64,000 nucleotides of DNA from Phaseolus vulgaris (lineage: Eukaryota > Streptophyta > Magnoliopsida > Fabales > Fabaceae), in NCBI RefSeq assembly GCF_000499845.2, contig NC_023758.2, positions 31,774,069 to 31,838,068 of the forward strand. The letters are read 5' to 3'. Shown piece after piece: positions 1-12,529 of the stretch. The stretch's first letter is position 1. Each line of letters begins with the position of its first letter. Position numbers and translations under genes: made by a program. The notes beneath the pieces were generated by a model. That model had not been told where the DNA came from and searched no databases. It was given only the letters and a program-made list of their open reading frames with translations.

Positions 1-334
1 AGAAGGGCTTAAGGTGTTGTTGAGTGAGAAAGAAGAGAAAGAGTTGAAATTGAAAGAGATGTTGTGGAAGTTGGAAGCGATGGTGAGCAAAGAAGGAGGG
101 GAGAAGCTGAATCTGATGAAATCAGTGAGGCAGCTTGAAAGGAAAGTGGAAAAGTTGGAAAGGGTTGTGAAAGAGAAAGATGGTGAGTTGGTTGGGCTTG
201 GGGAGAAGAAGAGGGAAGCAATAAGGCAACTTTGTTTGCTGGTTGAGTTTCATCGCAATCGCTACCTCTATCTAAAGGATTGTCAAAGAGAAAGAAGATT
301 TGGTAGCAGGAAACCATTCTCTATTTTTCTTTAA
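1..334 (+). CDS. C-terminal end of an IRQ-domain coiled-coil protein (NETWORKED 3/4-like), partial
   Basis: The frame is open from base 2 and ends at TAA 332-334, giving about 110 residues; the start lies outside the window. The sequence is a highly charged heptad coiled coil (runs of E, K and L) followed by the signature KREAIRQLCLLVEFHRNRYL near residues 73-92. A REAIRQLC stretch followed by a HR-R-YL segment is what I know as the IRQ motif at the C-terminus of plant NET3/NET4 actin-binding proteins and KIP1-related proteins. Those proteins bind actin through an N-terminal NAB domain, which is not visible here, and act at membranes such as the tonoplast. The C-terminal tail after the motif is short and basic. 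The gene is convergent with the carrier gene at 1781-5450. Another coiled-coil relative such as COP1-interactive protein 1 is possible. Confidence 0.7.
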   Translation, partial: EGLKVLLSEKEEKELKLKEMLWKLEAMVSKEGGEKLNLMKSVRQLERKVEKLERVVKEKDGELVGLGEKKREAIRQLCLLVEFHRNRYLYLKDCQRERRFGSRKPFSIFL

Positions 335-1780
335 ATTCTTAACTAGTTGATGCGACTTCAAGTCAAAAAAATAGTATCACTTACAATCAATTACATGGTA
401 TTCAAAGTATTATCTACTTTAAAGATCGGTATTTTGTCACGATTTTGTCTTTGAAAGATATCTGGGTCAGTTGGAACAAAAAGAGTATATAAATTGTCAT
501 TCACTTTGACTCCTGAATGATGTGAGACTATATTGTGAGTACCGGAACACTGTTGCCAGTACCAGAACACTAGATATGGAACACACTTTCTTAAAACGTG
601 TGCTTTCTAAGAGAATGCCATTTCTGATAAGTTTTAGGTACAAGCTTGTAATCAACAACCGATCACACTATACCTATTAGCTGCTACAGCCACCAATCAT
701 GGCAACAAATTCCTTCTACCAAGATTATGTTCCTACGTGCCTATGTTCGATTAGATAAATTGTTAGAAAATTTTGGTCTGTCCATTTTCTTCCATTATCT
801 ATGGGAAATAATTAACTTCTTTTTCCTATCATTTCACTTCAACGTGTTTTGTCAACTTATTTTTGGATCCTCATCAAGTACACAGGTTTCACGACCCAAG
901 TATAAATAATGTAGGTGCTTTAGGAGGAAATTCATAATATTTTTTATTCACGTTTCTTCCACAAGTCCCGAATGTTAACCTTATATTGCAATTGCAGTAT
1001 CACTAGTGAAAATATAAGAATCCATGACTTATTGAGGGATGTAGCTACCTTTATAAAAAGGGATGTGGTGCATGTTTTTTATAAACACCAAATTTTTTAG
1101 GTCACTAAAATAAGAAATGATATAATAACAACTTATTATGTTGGGTTTTTCTTATCATCATAATAATATAATATGCTATTTAGTAAGTCAATTTTAATTA
1201 AATTGTCATAATAAATGAGATTACGTCTTTTTCTTAAAAAATTGAATATTCAAAAACATTGTAGGTTCTTCTCCAACTAATATTAGAATCAATCATAGAA
1301 GGTGTCCTATAAATCAGAAGGTGCGTTTAACTTGAATCCCTTACTTCAAGGGGACAACTTTCTCGTGAAATCGGTGGAATCCTAATATGATTGTGTTCTC
1401 CCGTGAAACTTATTCTGATTTTGTGTTAAAATTTGGTGCTTAAATTTCGTGAACAATTCATACTCTTCCGATTGGAATTAGTCTAGATTTGACCCTTTTT
1501 TATAGGAAAAATCTTCTCGTGCATCTTAGATATCATCAACATTAGACCTATATGGCCAAATAGAATAATAGAATAATAAACTGTAAAAGAAAACTATAAT
1601 CGTTATTATCATGTTCAGAATCATCCACTCAACTTACAATGCACAAAATGTACAAAATCTTGCACTGTATATGCTGAGAAAGAATGGTATGTGGAAATTT
1701 ATTTTCAGAAAATGAAATGAACTTCTAATACTGTAACTTTTTACAAATTCAAATAAAAGCCTAAAGAAATTGTTAATTCT
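335..1780. other. Intergenic, between two convergent genes
   Basis: AT-rich sequence holding the 3' regions of the IRQ-domain gene and of the carrier gene. A short near-repeat of the words GAGTACCGGAACACT and CAGTACCAGAACACT lies near 536-571. The open frame at 727-909 has no recognisable protein features. I see no other gene. Confidence 0.6.
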
Positions 1781-4700
1781 TCAATGTGAGATTCTCACTT
1801 CTACTCCAAGAATGTCCTTGACCATCTCGTATGACACAAAAGCAATAGCTATGGAAGGGACCACCTGAAATAAAGAAAGGAATGTAACCAAAATGTTTTT
1901 ATAATTTCCATGTGATTCAAAATATAGAACATTATTAATATGACAAGGAAGTTGGGGAAGTGGGTGAATGAATTAACTGACCTTCACCGAATTGGGAACT
2001 AAGCCCTTGTATAATGCTCCAAATCCCTCGTGATGCACAGTTTTCCTGAATGCATCAACCATGCCACTATACTCCATTATGCTCTTCCCCTCACCAGCGA
2101 CAACTGGTGCAGCATCTTTCCATCCCACCATTTGCATTCTTCGGCGAATCACATCAAGAGGGTAAGCCACAGTTTGGCCAACAGTACCAGCAGCAGCCCC
2201 ACATGCAAGCCTTGTTGTTACACTTAGCTCAGAGTCTTGACCCATTCCAAATGGTTTAGATCGAATCAACCAGTCTTTGAGAGACTCATATAGGGCAAAA
2301 TTAAGACCCACATATGGTATCTGCAGACACACAGCTTAATATGTTCATGCAAAAATGAAATGCCAATATCTTTTGAAGTATCGAATGTTGTTTACTTACA
2401 ACTCCTATAACTGAAGGTAGCCAGCCTTTATACAAAGCTCGAGGACCTTCTTCCCTGAAGACTGTTGAAAGAGCATGGTAAATTCCCCTGTATTGACGTG
2501 GAGATGCTTCTGTCTACAGGATCATTGAAAAATTAAGTTATGGCCAACGGAGCAAGCGATTCAATGAAGCATCTTTATCTTTCCACAAACAGCACTTCCA
2601 AAACAAAATACCTGGACGGTTAGCCTTCCTCGCACCATGTCCATTGGATAAGTGGCAGACATGGCAATGATTCCCGCACAAGCTCCAGCTCCAAGACGCA
2701 AAATGGGAGTGAGCTGAGCTTCTTCTGCGAAAAAGATGGTATGAGGAATGGAATTCAAGCATCAACCACAAAGAACTATCGAATGATGATGATAAGTCTT
2801 AGAAAGGTAGGAAAACACATTAATTATGAATCACATGTCTCAGACAAAACATACATCGATCTTATTCTCAATACTGCCAGATGGGGGTTGATTCCTTTGT
2901 TCATATTTGTTGTAAAACAAGAACCTAATATAACAAAATAAAAACGGAAAACAGAGTGTGTGAAATGAAAACAGAGTAAGTGGTATGAGGAATGGAATTC
3001 AAGCATCAACCACAAAGAACTATCGAATGATGATGATAAGTCTTAGAAGGGTAGGAAAACACATTAATTATGAATCACATGTCTCAGACAAAACATACAT
3101 CGATCTTATTCTCAATATGGGGGTTGATTCCTTTGTTCATATTTGTTGTAAAACAAGAACCTAATATAGCAAAATAAAAACGGAAAACAGAGTGTGTGAA
3201 ATAAAAACAGAGTAAGTGGTAAAACCCTAGATTTCTTCACACAACTCTCACTCAGGATCCTCTTGAAACCGTCGTGCTTCTTCTCCTTCTTCTCCATTCT
3301 TCACATTTTTTTTTCTTTCTCTTATTACGAAGTGGACTTTAAGCCTAACTCAACCCCATAAAACCGGCTCATAAGGTTGAGGTCTGCACCCATTTATATA
3401 TTATGAAATGTCCTTATCTCTAGTCGATGTGGGATCTCCAACATCTCTCTCTTCAATATTTTATTATTATAATAATTCTGGGTTTGATTTGAGTATTACT
3501 TAAATAAAGATAAACTTGCTAGTTCTGATCCTCAAAAATATCCAAAAAGTTCCTGTTGTATCCTGGGAGACTTGTACAATACATCGCGGATAAGTCCTTA
3601 CGGACAGTTATTACTCACTCGGAAAACTATTTTTTTTTGTTAGTTTTAAAGCCTATATTACTAGAATATTTCCTTCCAAAACAATGGCATTGTAGCGAAG
3701 GACTTACGTGCAGTATACAAACTGACGTGCCAGTAATGCAGCTACTTTATTTCTTCTGTACTATCTATTCCTCCTTTTTCACAATTTCTTTATTAAAAAG
3801 TTATATTTTACTCTACAAAACACCCATTTTTAATATTGTGATTGCATTGATAAAAATAAAAATGCAGATTGACACGCACATGCTTATAGTTCGAATACCG
3901 ATAGAAATCTGTATTCAAATAAGAATTGTTTTTGGTCGTACCATTTCCCGGTTGCTGCTGGTAGAACCATAAAATACCCCTGCACTAGTATTGGCACAAT
4001 TAGAGGGAGGCTGATATCTAATTAACAAATGTACAAGAGAATAATGAAATAGATTTCAGAAAACAAATGTGGAGAAACGTACTTCAAAGCTTGCTCATAG
4101 CTGAAGAACTTCACTGCTGAATTGGGGACAATACGTGCACAGTTAGTTCCGTTTCCTTTAAACAATCCTCTAAAACCCTCAGTTTTCCATATATATTTTA
4201 AGCCTTGACTTGTTCCGTTGTATTTTATATTTTGACTATTTTGAACCTGCATTCTCAAAGGGCAATTTGTTTCTAAGCAACAGAATATATCATGAGCACA
4301 TTCTTCCTCCTGCAACATTTATTTAATGGGAACTACCTGCAGCAGAATCTTCAACCTCTCCAGTGGAGCCACAGCACTTCGTGACCTACAACATAGGTTA
4401 GATATATAATGTTCGATGAGAAATGATAATTTGACAACATAAGACATAATTGATTTAAATATAAATATATGTAATAAATGTATAGAAAAATATTAAAATA
4501 ATAGTATTAAGGACGGTAATGTATTGTATAAAAAGTCAAAACCCATTTGATACATGACTCTTGGTACAAGGCAAAATTATTTGATTATTTTGAATATTAA
4601 AATAATTAACGTTGAACACAACGTTCCATTTCCATATACTTGTCTTTATTTTTTATTTATATTTTCTACCGATATACGCATTTTAAAATTTTATCAAAAT

Positions 4701-5450
4701 TAAAAGAAACGTTTTCTTATTGTGTCAGATTTTATTATTTTCTAAGGTAAAATCTAACGCAGTTTATGCCTGCGTTGCTTGTTTTGTTATTCTCTTCAGA
4801 TATAGTCAAAATCCCTAATAAATTTAGAAGAGTACTTTTAACAAACATATTCGTATGTCGACAAATAGACTTTACCCCACTAGATTTGACAGTCAAAGAG
4901 CTTATCTTCACTGCATAGAAAATCATATCATTTATGCATTTAACTTAACAATGGAAAAAAAACACTACAGAAATATCTTTTTTTAGATTTAAATTATTTA
5001 TCTATATTAAGGTATTTAATATTTCACTCCATTTCATTTATCTTTATCATTAAACATTTATTTAATACGTTTCCCTTTCTTTGATGTCTTTTTATCTCTA
5101 TCTTCTATTTTTCCTGACGTATTGAAATGTCAAACAAACCTATCGAGCTCCAATGACTAATAGTCCAGAAAATAACATTCAAGAAAGAATGAAAGACAAG
5201 AAAATTCAGATTGAATGATCAGAGCGTAACGATTTCAAGCTTTTGAAAATGCATAATAAAGAAGTAAAGAGGCTTCAATGGTCTAAAAAATAATCGCAAG
5301 AAGAATGAAAAAGAAAATAAAAGAATTAATGCAGAGTGAAACTCACACTCCTCCGGCAACTCCACCGGCGACGAGAGACTTGCAGATGCTGAGAAACTCG
5401 TGAGTACGAGGTTTGGCAGCCTCACCGGCAGGCTTTGCTTCGGAGGCCAT
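1781..5450 (-). CDS. ADNT1: Mitochondrial adenine nucleotide transporter, ADNT1 type (eight exons)
   Basis: Exons on the minus strand are 5347-5450, 4337-4385, 4083-4246, 3942-3979, 2612-2724, 2400-2513, 1982-2320 and 1781-1864. All have GT-AG borders and the phases join without a stop, giving 1005 nt and 334 aa. The three mitochondrial carrier signatures are present: PLERLK (about 42-47), PMDMVR (145-150) and PLDVIR (248-253), each with its downstream (D/E)G-type segment such as EGFRGLFKG, EGPRALYKG and EGFGALYKG. The closest family I know is Arabidopsis ADNT1 (352 aa), an inner-membrane carrier exchanging AMP/ADP with ATP; long identical stretches such as NGTNCARIVPNSAVKFFSYE and YPLDVIRRRMQMVGWKDA support it. 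A 38-bp exon (3942-3979) encodes the link after SYEQALKG. Introns 1 and 4 are about 1.0 and 1.2 kb; intron 4 holds a tandem duplication and a dispersed repeat. The start is the first ATG of a good MASEAKPAGEAAKPRT N-terminus. Related CoA and APC carriers are less similar. Confidence 0.92.
2737..3216. repeat. Two-copy tandem duplication (about 244 bp) inside ADNT1 intron 4
   Basis: The stretch from 2737 to 2980 is repeated at 2981-3216 with very few changes, mainly an 8-bp deletion in the second copy (CTGCCAGA region, near 2874) and scattered single-base changes. The left edge lies only 12 bp from the exon 5 splice acceptor, so the exon itself is not copied. The near identity suggests a recent event. 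Confidence 0.93.
3331..3445. repeat. Dispersed repeat fragment with legume-type motif in ADNT1 intron 4
   Basis: This contains GCCTAACTCAACCCCATAAA, CCGGCTCATAAGGTTGAGG and GATGTGGGATCTCCAACATC. The same string of words is common in dispersed repeats of legume genomes, from memory, and may be a fragment of a short LTR (TRIM-like) element. No clear ends or target duplication were found, so the class is uncertain. Confidence 0.5.
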
Positions 5451-8249
5451 TGCTTCGGAGTAGGTAGTTTTGGTGAGAGATCGATTCTGCGGAGAATGAG
5501 AAGAGAAAGGAATGTAAACGGTATAACAGAATCGTTACGAAAATTTTCTAGTCGAAAGAATTTCGCTTTGGAAAATCAACTATTATATTATATTATATTA
5601 TTTTATAATTATTTAAATTAAAACTAAAAAAATAATATTAAATTTGGACAAAATTATTTACGTAACGATCTATTTTAATTTATATAATTAATTATTAGTT
5701 TTACTTTTATTACCACTAACAGAAATATAATTTATAAATTATTTACGTGGACCTCTATATATATATATATATGCGTAGAGATAACGTGTGATCTGTGAGT
5801 TCCCGCTTGGTATTCCCGTAATTCTCATGCACAAGAAAGCATTTATATTTTTATTTATTTATTTATTTATTTTAGGTTTTAAGACAGTTTCGTTAAGCAA
5901 AGAACAACCCAACGGAACGCATGATCCATTTTATACCTATCGGTTCAGATGCTTTGCTGTTTACAAATGAAGGCGCATTGCATCTATTGAATAAAAGGTT
6001 GTTTAAATAAAATTGTAAGCATTTATTAATGGAAAAAGATGGTTTCAGACCACTATTTTCATTTGACATTCTTATTACAACTATAAATAATAATAACAAT
6101 AATAATATATTAAATTAATAAATTTTAATAAAATATAAATTAAGACATGAAATATAAAAATAATCAAATGAGTTGTGCTATAGGAGATAGTATAGTATTT
6201 TCTAACCTCAGAGAAGAGAAAATGTGTATTGATGATCGGTTTTTGTTATCTTCTATGTCAGATTGTTTTTTTCTTCTATTTTTTAGTCGTATTAAGTTAT
6301 AATAAGTCAATTACTATGATTTCCATCTTATCATTCATAAATATTATGATCGAGAATGATTTGACTATAAGTATTATCGGACTTGACCCATAACCATACA
6401 ATTCCTAAGTAAGTGGCGCAAGTTAACGAGATTTAAAAGTTTCTCAAAATTCAAATTATTACATTGTCTAGATCGATCCTAATATGATCGAGAATGATTC
6501 AATCATAAATATTTACTACCGGATTCAATCCATGATCATACAACCCTCAAATACGCAAATTAAAATTATTATAACTTAATACAACTAGAAAATATAAAGT
6601 AACGACCTAAACAAAATAAATACCTATAATCAATAGACAATATTCTCTATATGGTTCCTTTCTATTTCCTACTCTTTACAATTTTTCATTTTCTTTATAT
6701 GTGATGTTATTTCTGTTTTGTCTGTACTTTTTACTTTTATTTTTTTCTCTCCTATAGCTGAAAGTTGTCAATCTGTCTCTTTCTACAACTTTATTCTAAA
6801 ATGACATTATCAGCATATTGATGTTTCACGTGATTATAATAAATGAGGGTTTTCTTTCGTAGCGATCAAAACTTCAGATTTTTTTTCCAGAAATTACACG
6901 ACACTTCTGCAATTTATTATGTTGATTTAAAAGAAGAAAAATGTTATCCTTACTCTTAAAATGGATAAGATTTATGAGGTGTATATTATGAAATAAATCG
7001 TTTTACCAAAATAAAACATTCAAGCATATCTATATAATCTAGTATTTGTGATATGAAAATGGGTTTTGACTTTGGAAAGTTCGTCTGACCAAAACTAGTT
7101 TTTTCATTACAAAAGATGTGAATCCAAAATTGGAAAACGTGTTTTTCCCGCTTGTAGTAAAAGTACTTTTACTTTTTAATTTAATTTTTGATAAAAAAAT
7201 ATATATGATCAGCTAATTAAACCTATTAACTATTAGTAAAGAAGCGAGTTAACGTTGAATAAATCTATTAATAAAAAATGTATACTTTTACATTTATTGT
7301 TGATACGATTCTTTCGGTATAAACATCAATGCATTTAGGAAAAAAATGGTAACAACTCAATACTCACACTCTTAGGTATATTAATTTTTATCAGTATCTT
7401 TATCACTGTCAAGAATATAATAGAACTTACGAAAGTTCTTTTTATTAAATAAGAAATACTATTCACAATTTTCCGAATTTATAATAAAATTTATTCAAAA
7501 ATATAAAGTGTGTGATAAAAAACAATATGCTAACAAATATGTTTCTAACATTTTGTTATAATTTTGTTCTAGAATTAAATATATTTAAAATCTTTATAAA
7601 TATTATTTTTTTATTGATTTTAGTTCTTAAAAATATTATTGTCAATTTTACATATTGATAAGTATGATAATAACTTGTTTTACCATACTACCTTTTAATT
7701 TGTCATTGTTTTTGCATCATATACTTTTGTTGATTTCATTCCAAATTTAGTTGTTTTGACAATTTCTTTTGCAAGATTAAAAGTGATTAAATTTTTTTTA
7801 TAAATTTTGTAGGGAAATGGAAGCTTGAAGAGATGAGAAAGCCAGTTCAAAATCTTTATACCCAATGATCAAAGATAAAAGTAGTGTACTCGTCAAACAA
7901 GAAAAACACTCACCTAACTAAAAATACAACATTCTCATCAAAATCACATTTCTCCGATAAATCAGATAAAACAAACACTATTTAAAAAGTTGTATCTCAT
8001 TGAACGAGTATTTATGATTGACCAACAAGAAATCACTTTTTTGATATTTATGATTGACCAACAAGAAGCCACTCTTTTGGAATGATGGTTGAAAAGACCA
8101 AATAAGAAGGAAAAAATAAAAAAATTTGGGCAAAGAAAAAAAAATTGGAAGTTGCTACTACATGAAAGAGACCAAAAATTGGAAGCGGCTACTTCCACTT
8201 CAATCTTGTCATTATTTTTGCTTTGTGATTCTAATATATAGGAGTAACT
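5451..8249. other. Intergenic, AT-rich
   Basis: This contains the 5' flank of the carrier gene, a (TA)n run at about 5756-5772 and a (TTTA)n run near 5850-5875. A diverged direct repeat built on TATGATCGAGAATGATT lies at about 6343-6420 and 6486-6545. The open frames at 5788-5970, 5893-6099 and 7962-8198 have no protein features I trust. Confidence 0.55.
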
Positions 8250-8370
8250 AAATCTTCTTTATATTAGGTTGAATTTAATAAATCTTCTTTACATTAAGTT
8301 TGGATGTAATAAATCTCAACTAAATCTTCTTTACATTGAGGTTGGATGTGATAAATCTCAATTTATTGTA
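8250..8370. repeat. Short tandem repeat built on AAATCTTCTTTACATT
   Basis: Three imperfect units begin near 8250, 8280 and 8322, each with AAATCTTCTTTA(C/T)ATT and then a TTGGATGT(A/G)ATAAATCT-like tail. The repeat lies just outside the poly(T) that marks the 3' end of the LINE, so it is probably old target sequence or another repeat. Confidence 0.7.
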
Positions 8371-8567
8371 GTTATCTTCTTGTAATAGAATTTTTTTTTT
8401 TAAATAAAAATTTTCATGTTATGCATCACTATGTCACTTAAGATCTCAGCGAGGCTGACACCTTAAGTAACAACAATCATTTACCATCACATGAAAAAAG
8501 TATTATTAAACAAAAGAAAAAAGAAAGAAAATACAAAAATACGGGGGGACTAGACCAAACCCATATG

Positions 8568-9898
8568 TTAACAAAAACGATACATAGGTAGACTATACCT
8601 ATTCATAAAGAATTCTAAGAACAGACAAGGTGGAAGCCTATTATACCAAAGAAAAGATTCTCTATGAAAAAATTCTAAATTAGCCAAATTATCAGCACAC
8701 GCATTTCCTTCACGAAAAATATGAGTAACCATAAACCTAATTTTCCCACAATAATTAAGACAAGCATTCCATCGATTATGAAGCATCCAAGGAACATTTG
8801 TCCTAGCAGTAAACGCATCACAAACCAAAGCAGAATCACATTCTAGCCAGACATTAGTAAGCCCTATCTTTTGAGCTTCCTCCATAGCATGTATAACCCC
8901 ATAAAACTCAGCAACCAGAGCAGTCTGAACTTCAAGAAACGCAGAAAAAACTCCAATAAATTCCCCCATACTCCCACGAAAAATACCTCCGCAAGTAGCA
9001 AGACCAGGATATCCCCAGCAGCCCCATCAGTGTTAATTTTAACCTAGCCTGGTGAAGGAAACTCTCATCTAACAGGAAGAGGACGTAGAACTTGACCAGT
9101 ACGAGTGTTAATACCAAAAAACTTTAGCACATTGAAATCAAACATATCATTCTTCATTGAAGCCTTAGACGAATTACCCACTAGACAAGTTAAGTCTTTA
9201 ATAACCAAAATAGTCCTAGAAACCTCAATCTTATCCTGAAAACGAGAATAATTCCTCATACGCCATATCATCCAAATAAAAAAAGTTATCACAGCTAGCT
9301 TAATTAATTTAACCAACGGACTACCATCACTCTTAATAAAAGAAAAAAGATAATCCTTATTAGAGAAATGATAAGTAGGAAAAATGTGTTGAACCCGACT
9401 CCAAATACGCAAAGCATTAGCACATTCAAAAAATAAATGTTGAATAGATTCCTTGTGCTTTTCACAAAGCGTACACATAGAACAAATATGCAAACCTTTA
9501 TTTTGAATATGATGATCTGTAGGCGGAATATATGAAGACCAAATAAATTTACCCCAACCACAGGAAACCCCTGGATCCAAGAAAAAAGTCCTAACTGATT
9601 TAAGAGTGAGACGACCAGACTCATCTAGAATCCAATTAGGAATATCCTGTACCGCCCTAACCATGATATGACTAAAAAGATGAGGCATCTGCTGTAAAGA
9701 CAATGGAATATTCCAATCACCACCTGTCCAAAATTGAGAGACTGTATCCGGAATACTAGCACCATCAGATAATCCTGCAATATTTGCTAAAGAAGTAGTA
9801 GCACACCATTTATCATTCCAAAAATTAATAAGAGAACATGTACCAACAGTCCAAGAAGTATAATCAAGTATAGTAGAATAAAACTGCTTAATTCCAAG
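8568..9898 (-). pseudogene. LINE ORF2, part 4: zf-RVT and RNase H domains
   Basis: Continuing the RT frame, the zf-RVT region is visible (WSSYIPPTDHHI, then CSMCTLCEKHKESIQHLFFEC). After stops at 9065-9067 and 9044-9046 and a frameshift comes the RNase H domain: VKINTDGAA (first catalytic Asp), GGIFRGSMGEF, then ALVAEFYGVIHAMEEAQ, LECDSALV and HIFREGNACADNLA in the frame 8568-8969. RNase H of this type degrades the RNA strand during plant LINE copying. Both stops sit where family members have Trp. Confidence 0.87.
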
Positions 9899-11353
9899 CT
9901 AAAGAGATGACGATCTATAAACCATTCGAAACTCGTATTTTGATTTAAGGACCCTAGCTTTCAAGAGCAAAGACCAAGGCTTGTTGCTATAAGCAAAGTT
10001 CCAAGCAAGCTTAAGAAGATATGCATTATTTTCATGGTGAAGGTTAATAATTTTCAAACCTTCATTCTCAAGGGGAGAACAAATCGTATCCCAATTAACA
10101 GTAGCTATACCTTTTTTCAGAATATCACCAGTCCAAATAAAATTTCGACGCCACTGTTCAACTTGCTTAAGAAGAGAAACAGGCCATTTATACAAATTAA
10201 AACTATAAGCTAGAAGACCCGTAATCACCGTATTGACCAACTGAACTCGACCCATCATGCTAAGAGATTTACCTTTCCAAGAAGCTAGCTTCAATTTGAC
10301 TTTATCTGCCAAAGGTTGAAGAAAACGACCCCTTGGAGCACCAACAAAGATAGGCACTCTTAAATAAGTGAAAGGCAAACAACCATGACTACAAGAAAGA
10401 ATACGCTGAATTTTGGTGACAAATCTTGTAGAATTATCCATGGTGAAAAAACTACTCTTAGAATTATTAACATATTTACTAGAGAAATCACCATATGTTT
10501 TAAGAAAATTTCTCAAATTTCTAAGAGACTTAGTATCCGCCCTACAGAAAATAAAAATGTCATCCGCATATAAAATATGAGAGGGAGTGAGAAAACCTTG
10601 TGGATTAACCATATGTAGAATCTTCTTATCATTCACAAGCTTTGAGAGACCTCTACTAAGAACTTCCTCTACAAGACAAAAAAGCATAGGAGACAAAGGA
10701 TCACCTTGTCTAACACCTCTACTACAAGGAAAAAAACCCACCAAACTACCATTTATTATGATAGAAAGCATAGCTGAACCGACAAACGAGGGGTGAAAAC
10801 CAAAGCGTGACAAAATTGATAGTAAAAACTTCCAACTTAGAGTGTCAAAAGCTTTGTGAATATCAATTTTGTAAGCCACATTGCCTCTGCGAACCTTTTT
10901 AGAAAGCAAGTTAATAGCTTCAGAAGCAATAATAATACAATCTTGAATCTGTCTGCCCTGCACAAACCCATACTGATTAGGAGAAATAATTATGGCAGCC
11001 ACAAGAGCAAGCCGATCTGCCAAAATCTTGGAAATAATCTTAAATTTAAAATTAGCAACAACAATCGGCCTGTAATCTTTAATAGATTTAGCACCCTGAA
11101 TCTTAGGAATAAGAGATACCACATTACTGTTCATTCTAGGGAGAACCCAGTTTTGTTTAAAAAACTGTTAGACTGCATTACAAACATCTGTCCCAATAAT
11201 ATCCCAACAAGAATGATAAAAAACACCACCAAAGTCATCAGGACCAGGAGCACTATTACCATTAAGGTTAAAAACAACATTCTTGATTTCCAAAAAATCA
11301 GGACACTTAAGCAGCATCATATTCTCCTCAGAGGAAACCAGCTCAGGAATATA
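9899..11353 (-). pseudogene. LINE ORF2, part 3: reverse transcriptase domain
   Basis: Directly after the solo LTR comes the pre-RT region with the usual GNSAPGPDDFGG motif, then a TAA stop at 11168-11170, then an open frame from 11134. RT motifs are clear: SLIPKIQGAKSIKDYRPI, ANQYGFV-type NQYGFVQGRQIQDC, YKIDIHKAFDTLSW, GVRQGDPLSPMLF and the active site YADD (LYADDIFIF). Thumb features follow (LASWKGKSLSMMGRVQLVN). The frame ends at TAG 9899-9901, but the same frame continues downstream (LGIKQFYST), so this is a point nonsense and not the natural end. Confidence 0.92.
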
Positions 11354-11358
11354 AGTAC

Positions 11359-12529
11359 TGTTCCGTCCGGTTGACCTGGGACGTCTTCGTGCGCAACCTC
11401 AACCGTCACCTAGGGACTCCTTCCCACTGGTTACCTGTGGATTCCTGCAAAGAAGGACAAAAGGGCGCCCTAGCGACTGTTTGCACTCCAACGCTCAAGT
11501 CAGTCAGCAAGAAATACCAAAAACTATGCACCTCCGTATCGGAGCACCGCATATGGCACTCTGAAGGTGGTAAAAAGGAAACTGTGTCTAGTGTGTATTT
11601 TCTCCCTCTGGCAAAGATCTTTTCCTAGTCCCTTGTGCGTAACCCCAAGGCTCGAGCAAGCAACTAGAGAGTTTCTGGAAAATTTGTCGAAAGTTCGAAC
11701 CCCGTTCCCAACATTCCTGACGCTATTTAAACTATCCTAGCATTTAAAGCGCCTTAAAGCGCTTTTAATTGTAAAACGTAGCGCATTTAATTAGCGCATT
11801 TAATTATAAAACGTAGCGCATTTAATTAGCGCATTTAATTATAAAACGTAGCGCATTTAAGACGTTAAAAACGTTTGAGAGCCTTTATAGTACCTTAAAC
11901 GCTTGAAACGGAAACTGTATTAAATGACTTTAATTACCTGGTACCTGACAAAATGACGTTTCAATACTGACCTGACTGTTGTACACGTGGAGGGCCTCAC
12001 AGCGCCATGACCCCGTTTGGGGGCGTTTCTTCGTGTGAGTCCTCCTGCTTGGGAGTGCTACTGCGCAAGGGGTGACTTTGTGGGTGCCAACTCATGCCTC
12101 CAATCATCTAGTCACTCACTTTGGGAGCGTATCTGCCTTTCTCTCGTACCCTGCGCCCGGCTGCCCTGGGCGTGACCCTCCTCTTGAGTCGTATCTGTCC
12201 CAAAGGCGTCTCTGGGGCGGCAGGGGTACTTCACGAATTAGGCTGCCCTACACTGGTGCTATCACTATGGCCTTGAAGCCACATTTGTCTTCTCTTTATT
12301 ACTTCCCGGTTCATCGGGATTTGAGGCCCTCCCCCGGCGTCGCTCCCTCCGTGGTCTTTCCTACCCATGGGTATCGGGGAGCCACACTATGATCGCCTCG
12401 CCTCTGTGACATTTGACCTTGGCGACGCTTCCTCTTGGCGACGCTGGCACTTGGCGTCCCTTCACCTGGGCGACGACTTACGTTGACTTTGACCTTGACT
12501 TTGTCTACGCCCGGATACGGGACGGTACA
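11359..12529. mobile_element. Solo LTR (1171 bp) inserted in the LINE
   Basis: The insert begins TGTTCCGTCCGG and ends CGGGACGGTACA, the TG...CA ends of an LTR, and is flanked by a perfect 5-bp direct repeat AGTAC. It holds no protein domain, primer-binding site or polypurine tract. It is far richer in GC than its surroundings, especially at 11980-12500. A solo LTR forms by recombination between the two LTRs of a full element. The parent superfamily cannot be read from this sequence; Gypsy is a guess from length. Confidence 0.9.
11773..11860. repeat. 35-bp tandem repeat inside the solo LTR
   Basis: Two full 35-bp units (11773-11807 and 11808-11842) and a half unit begin with AAAACGTAGCGCATTTAATT; each also has an internal AGCGCATTTAATT duplication. 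Short direct repeats in the U3 region of an LTR often act as transcription enhancers, but that is inference here. Confidence 0.85.

Noticed and set aside
2030..2259. Plus-strand frames over carrier exon 7
   Set aside because: Antisense shadows of the ADNT1 coding exon.
10385..11374. Plus-strand open frames across the LINE RT
   Set aside because: These are antisense shadows of the reverse transcriptase frame.
11371..12392. Open frames inside the solo LTR
   Set aside because: The LTR is GC-rich and open by chance; no protein features, and the frame 12311-13051 is LINE coding sequence running into the LTR.
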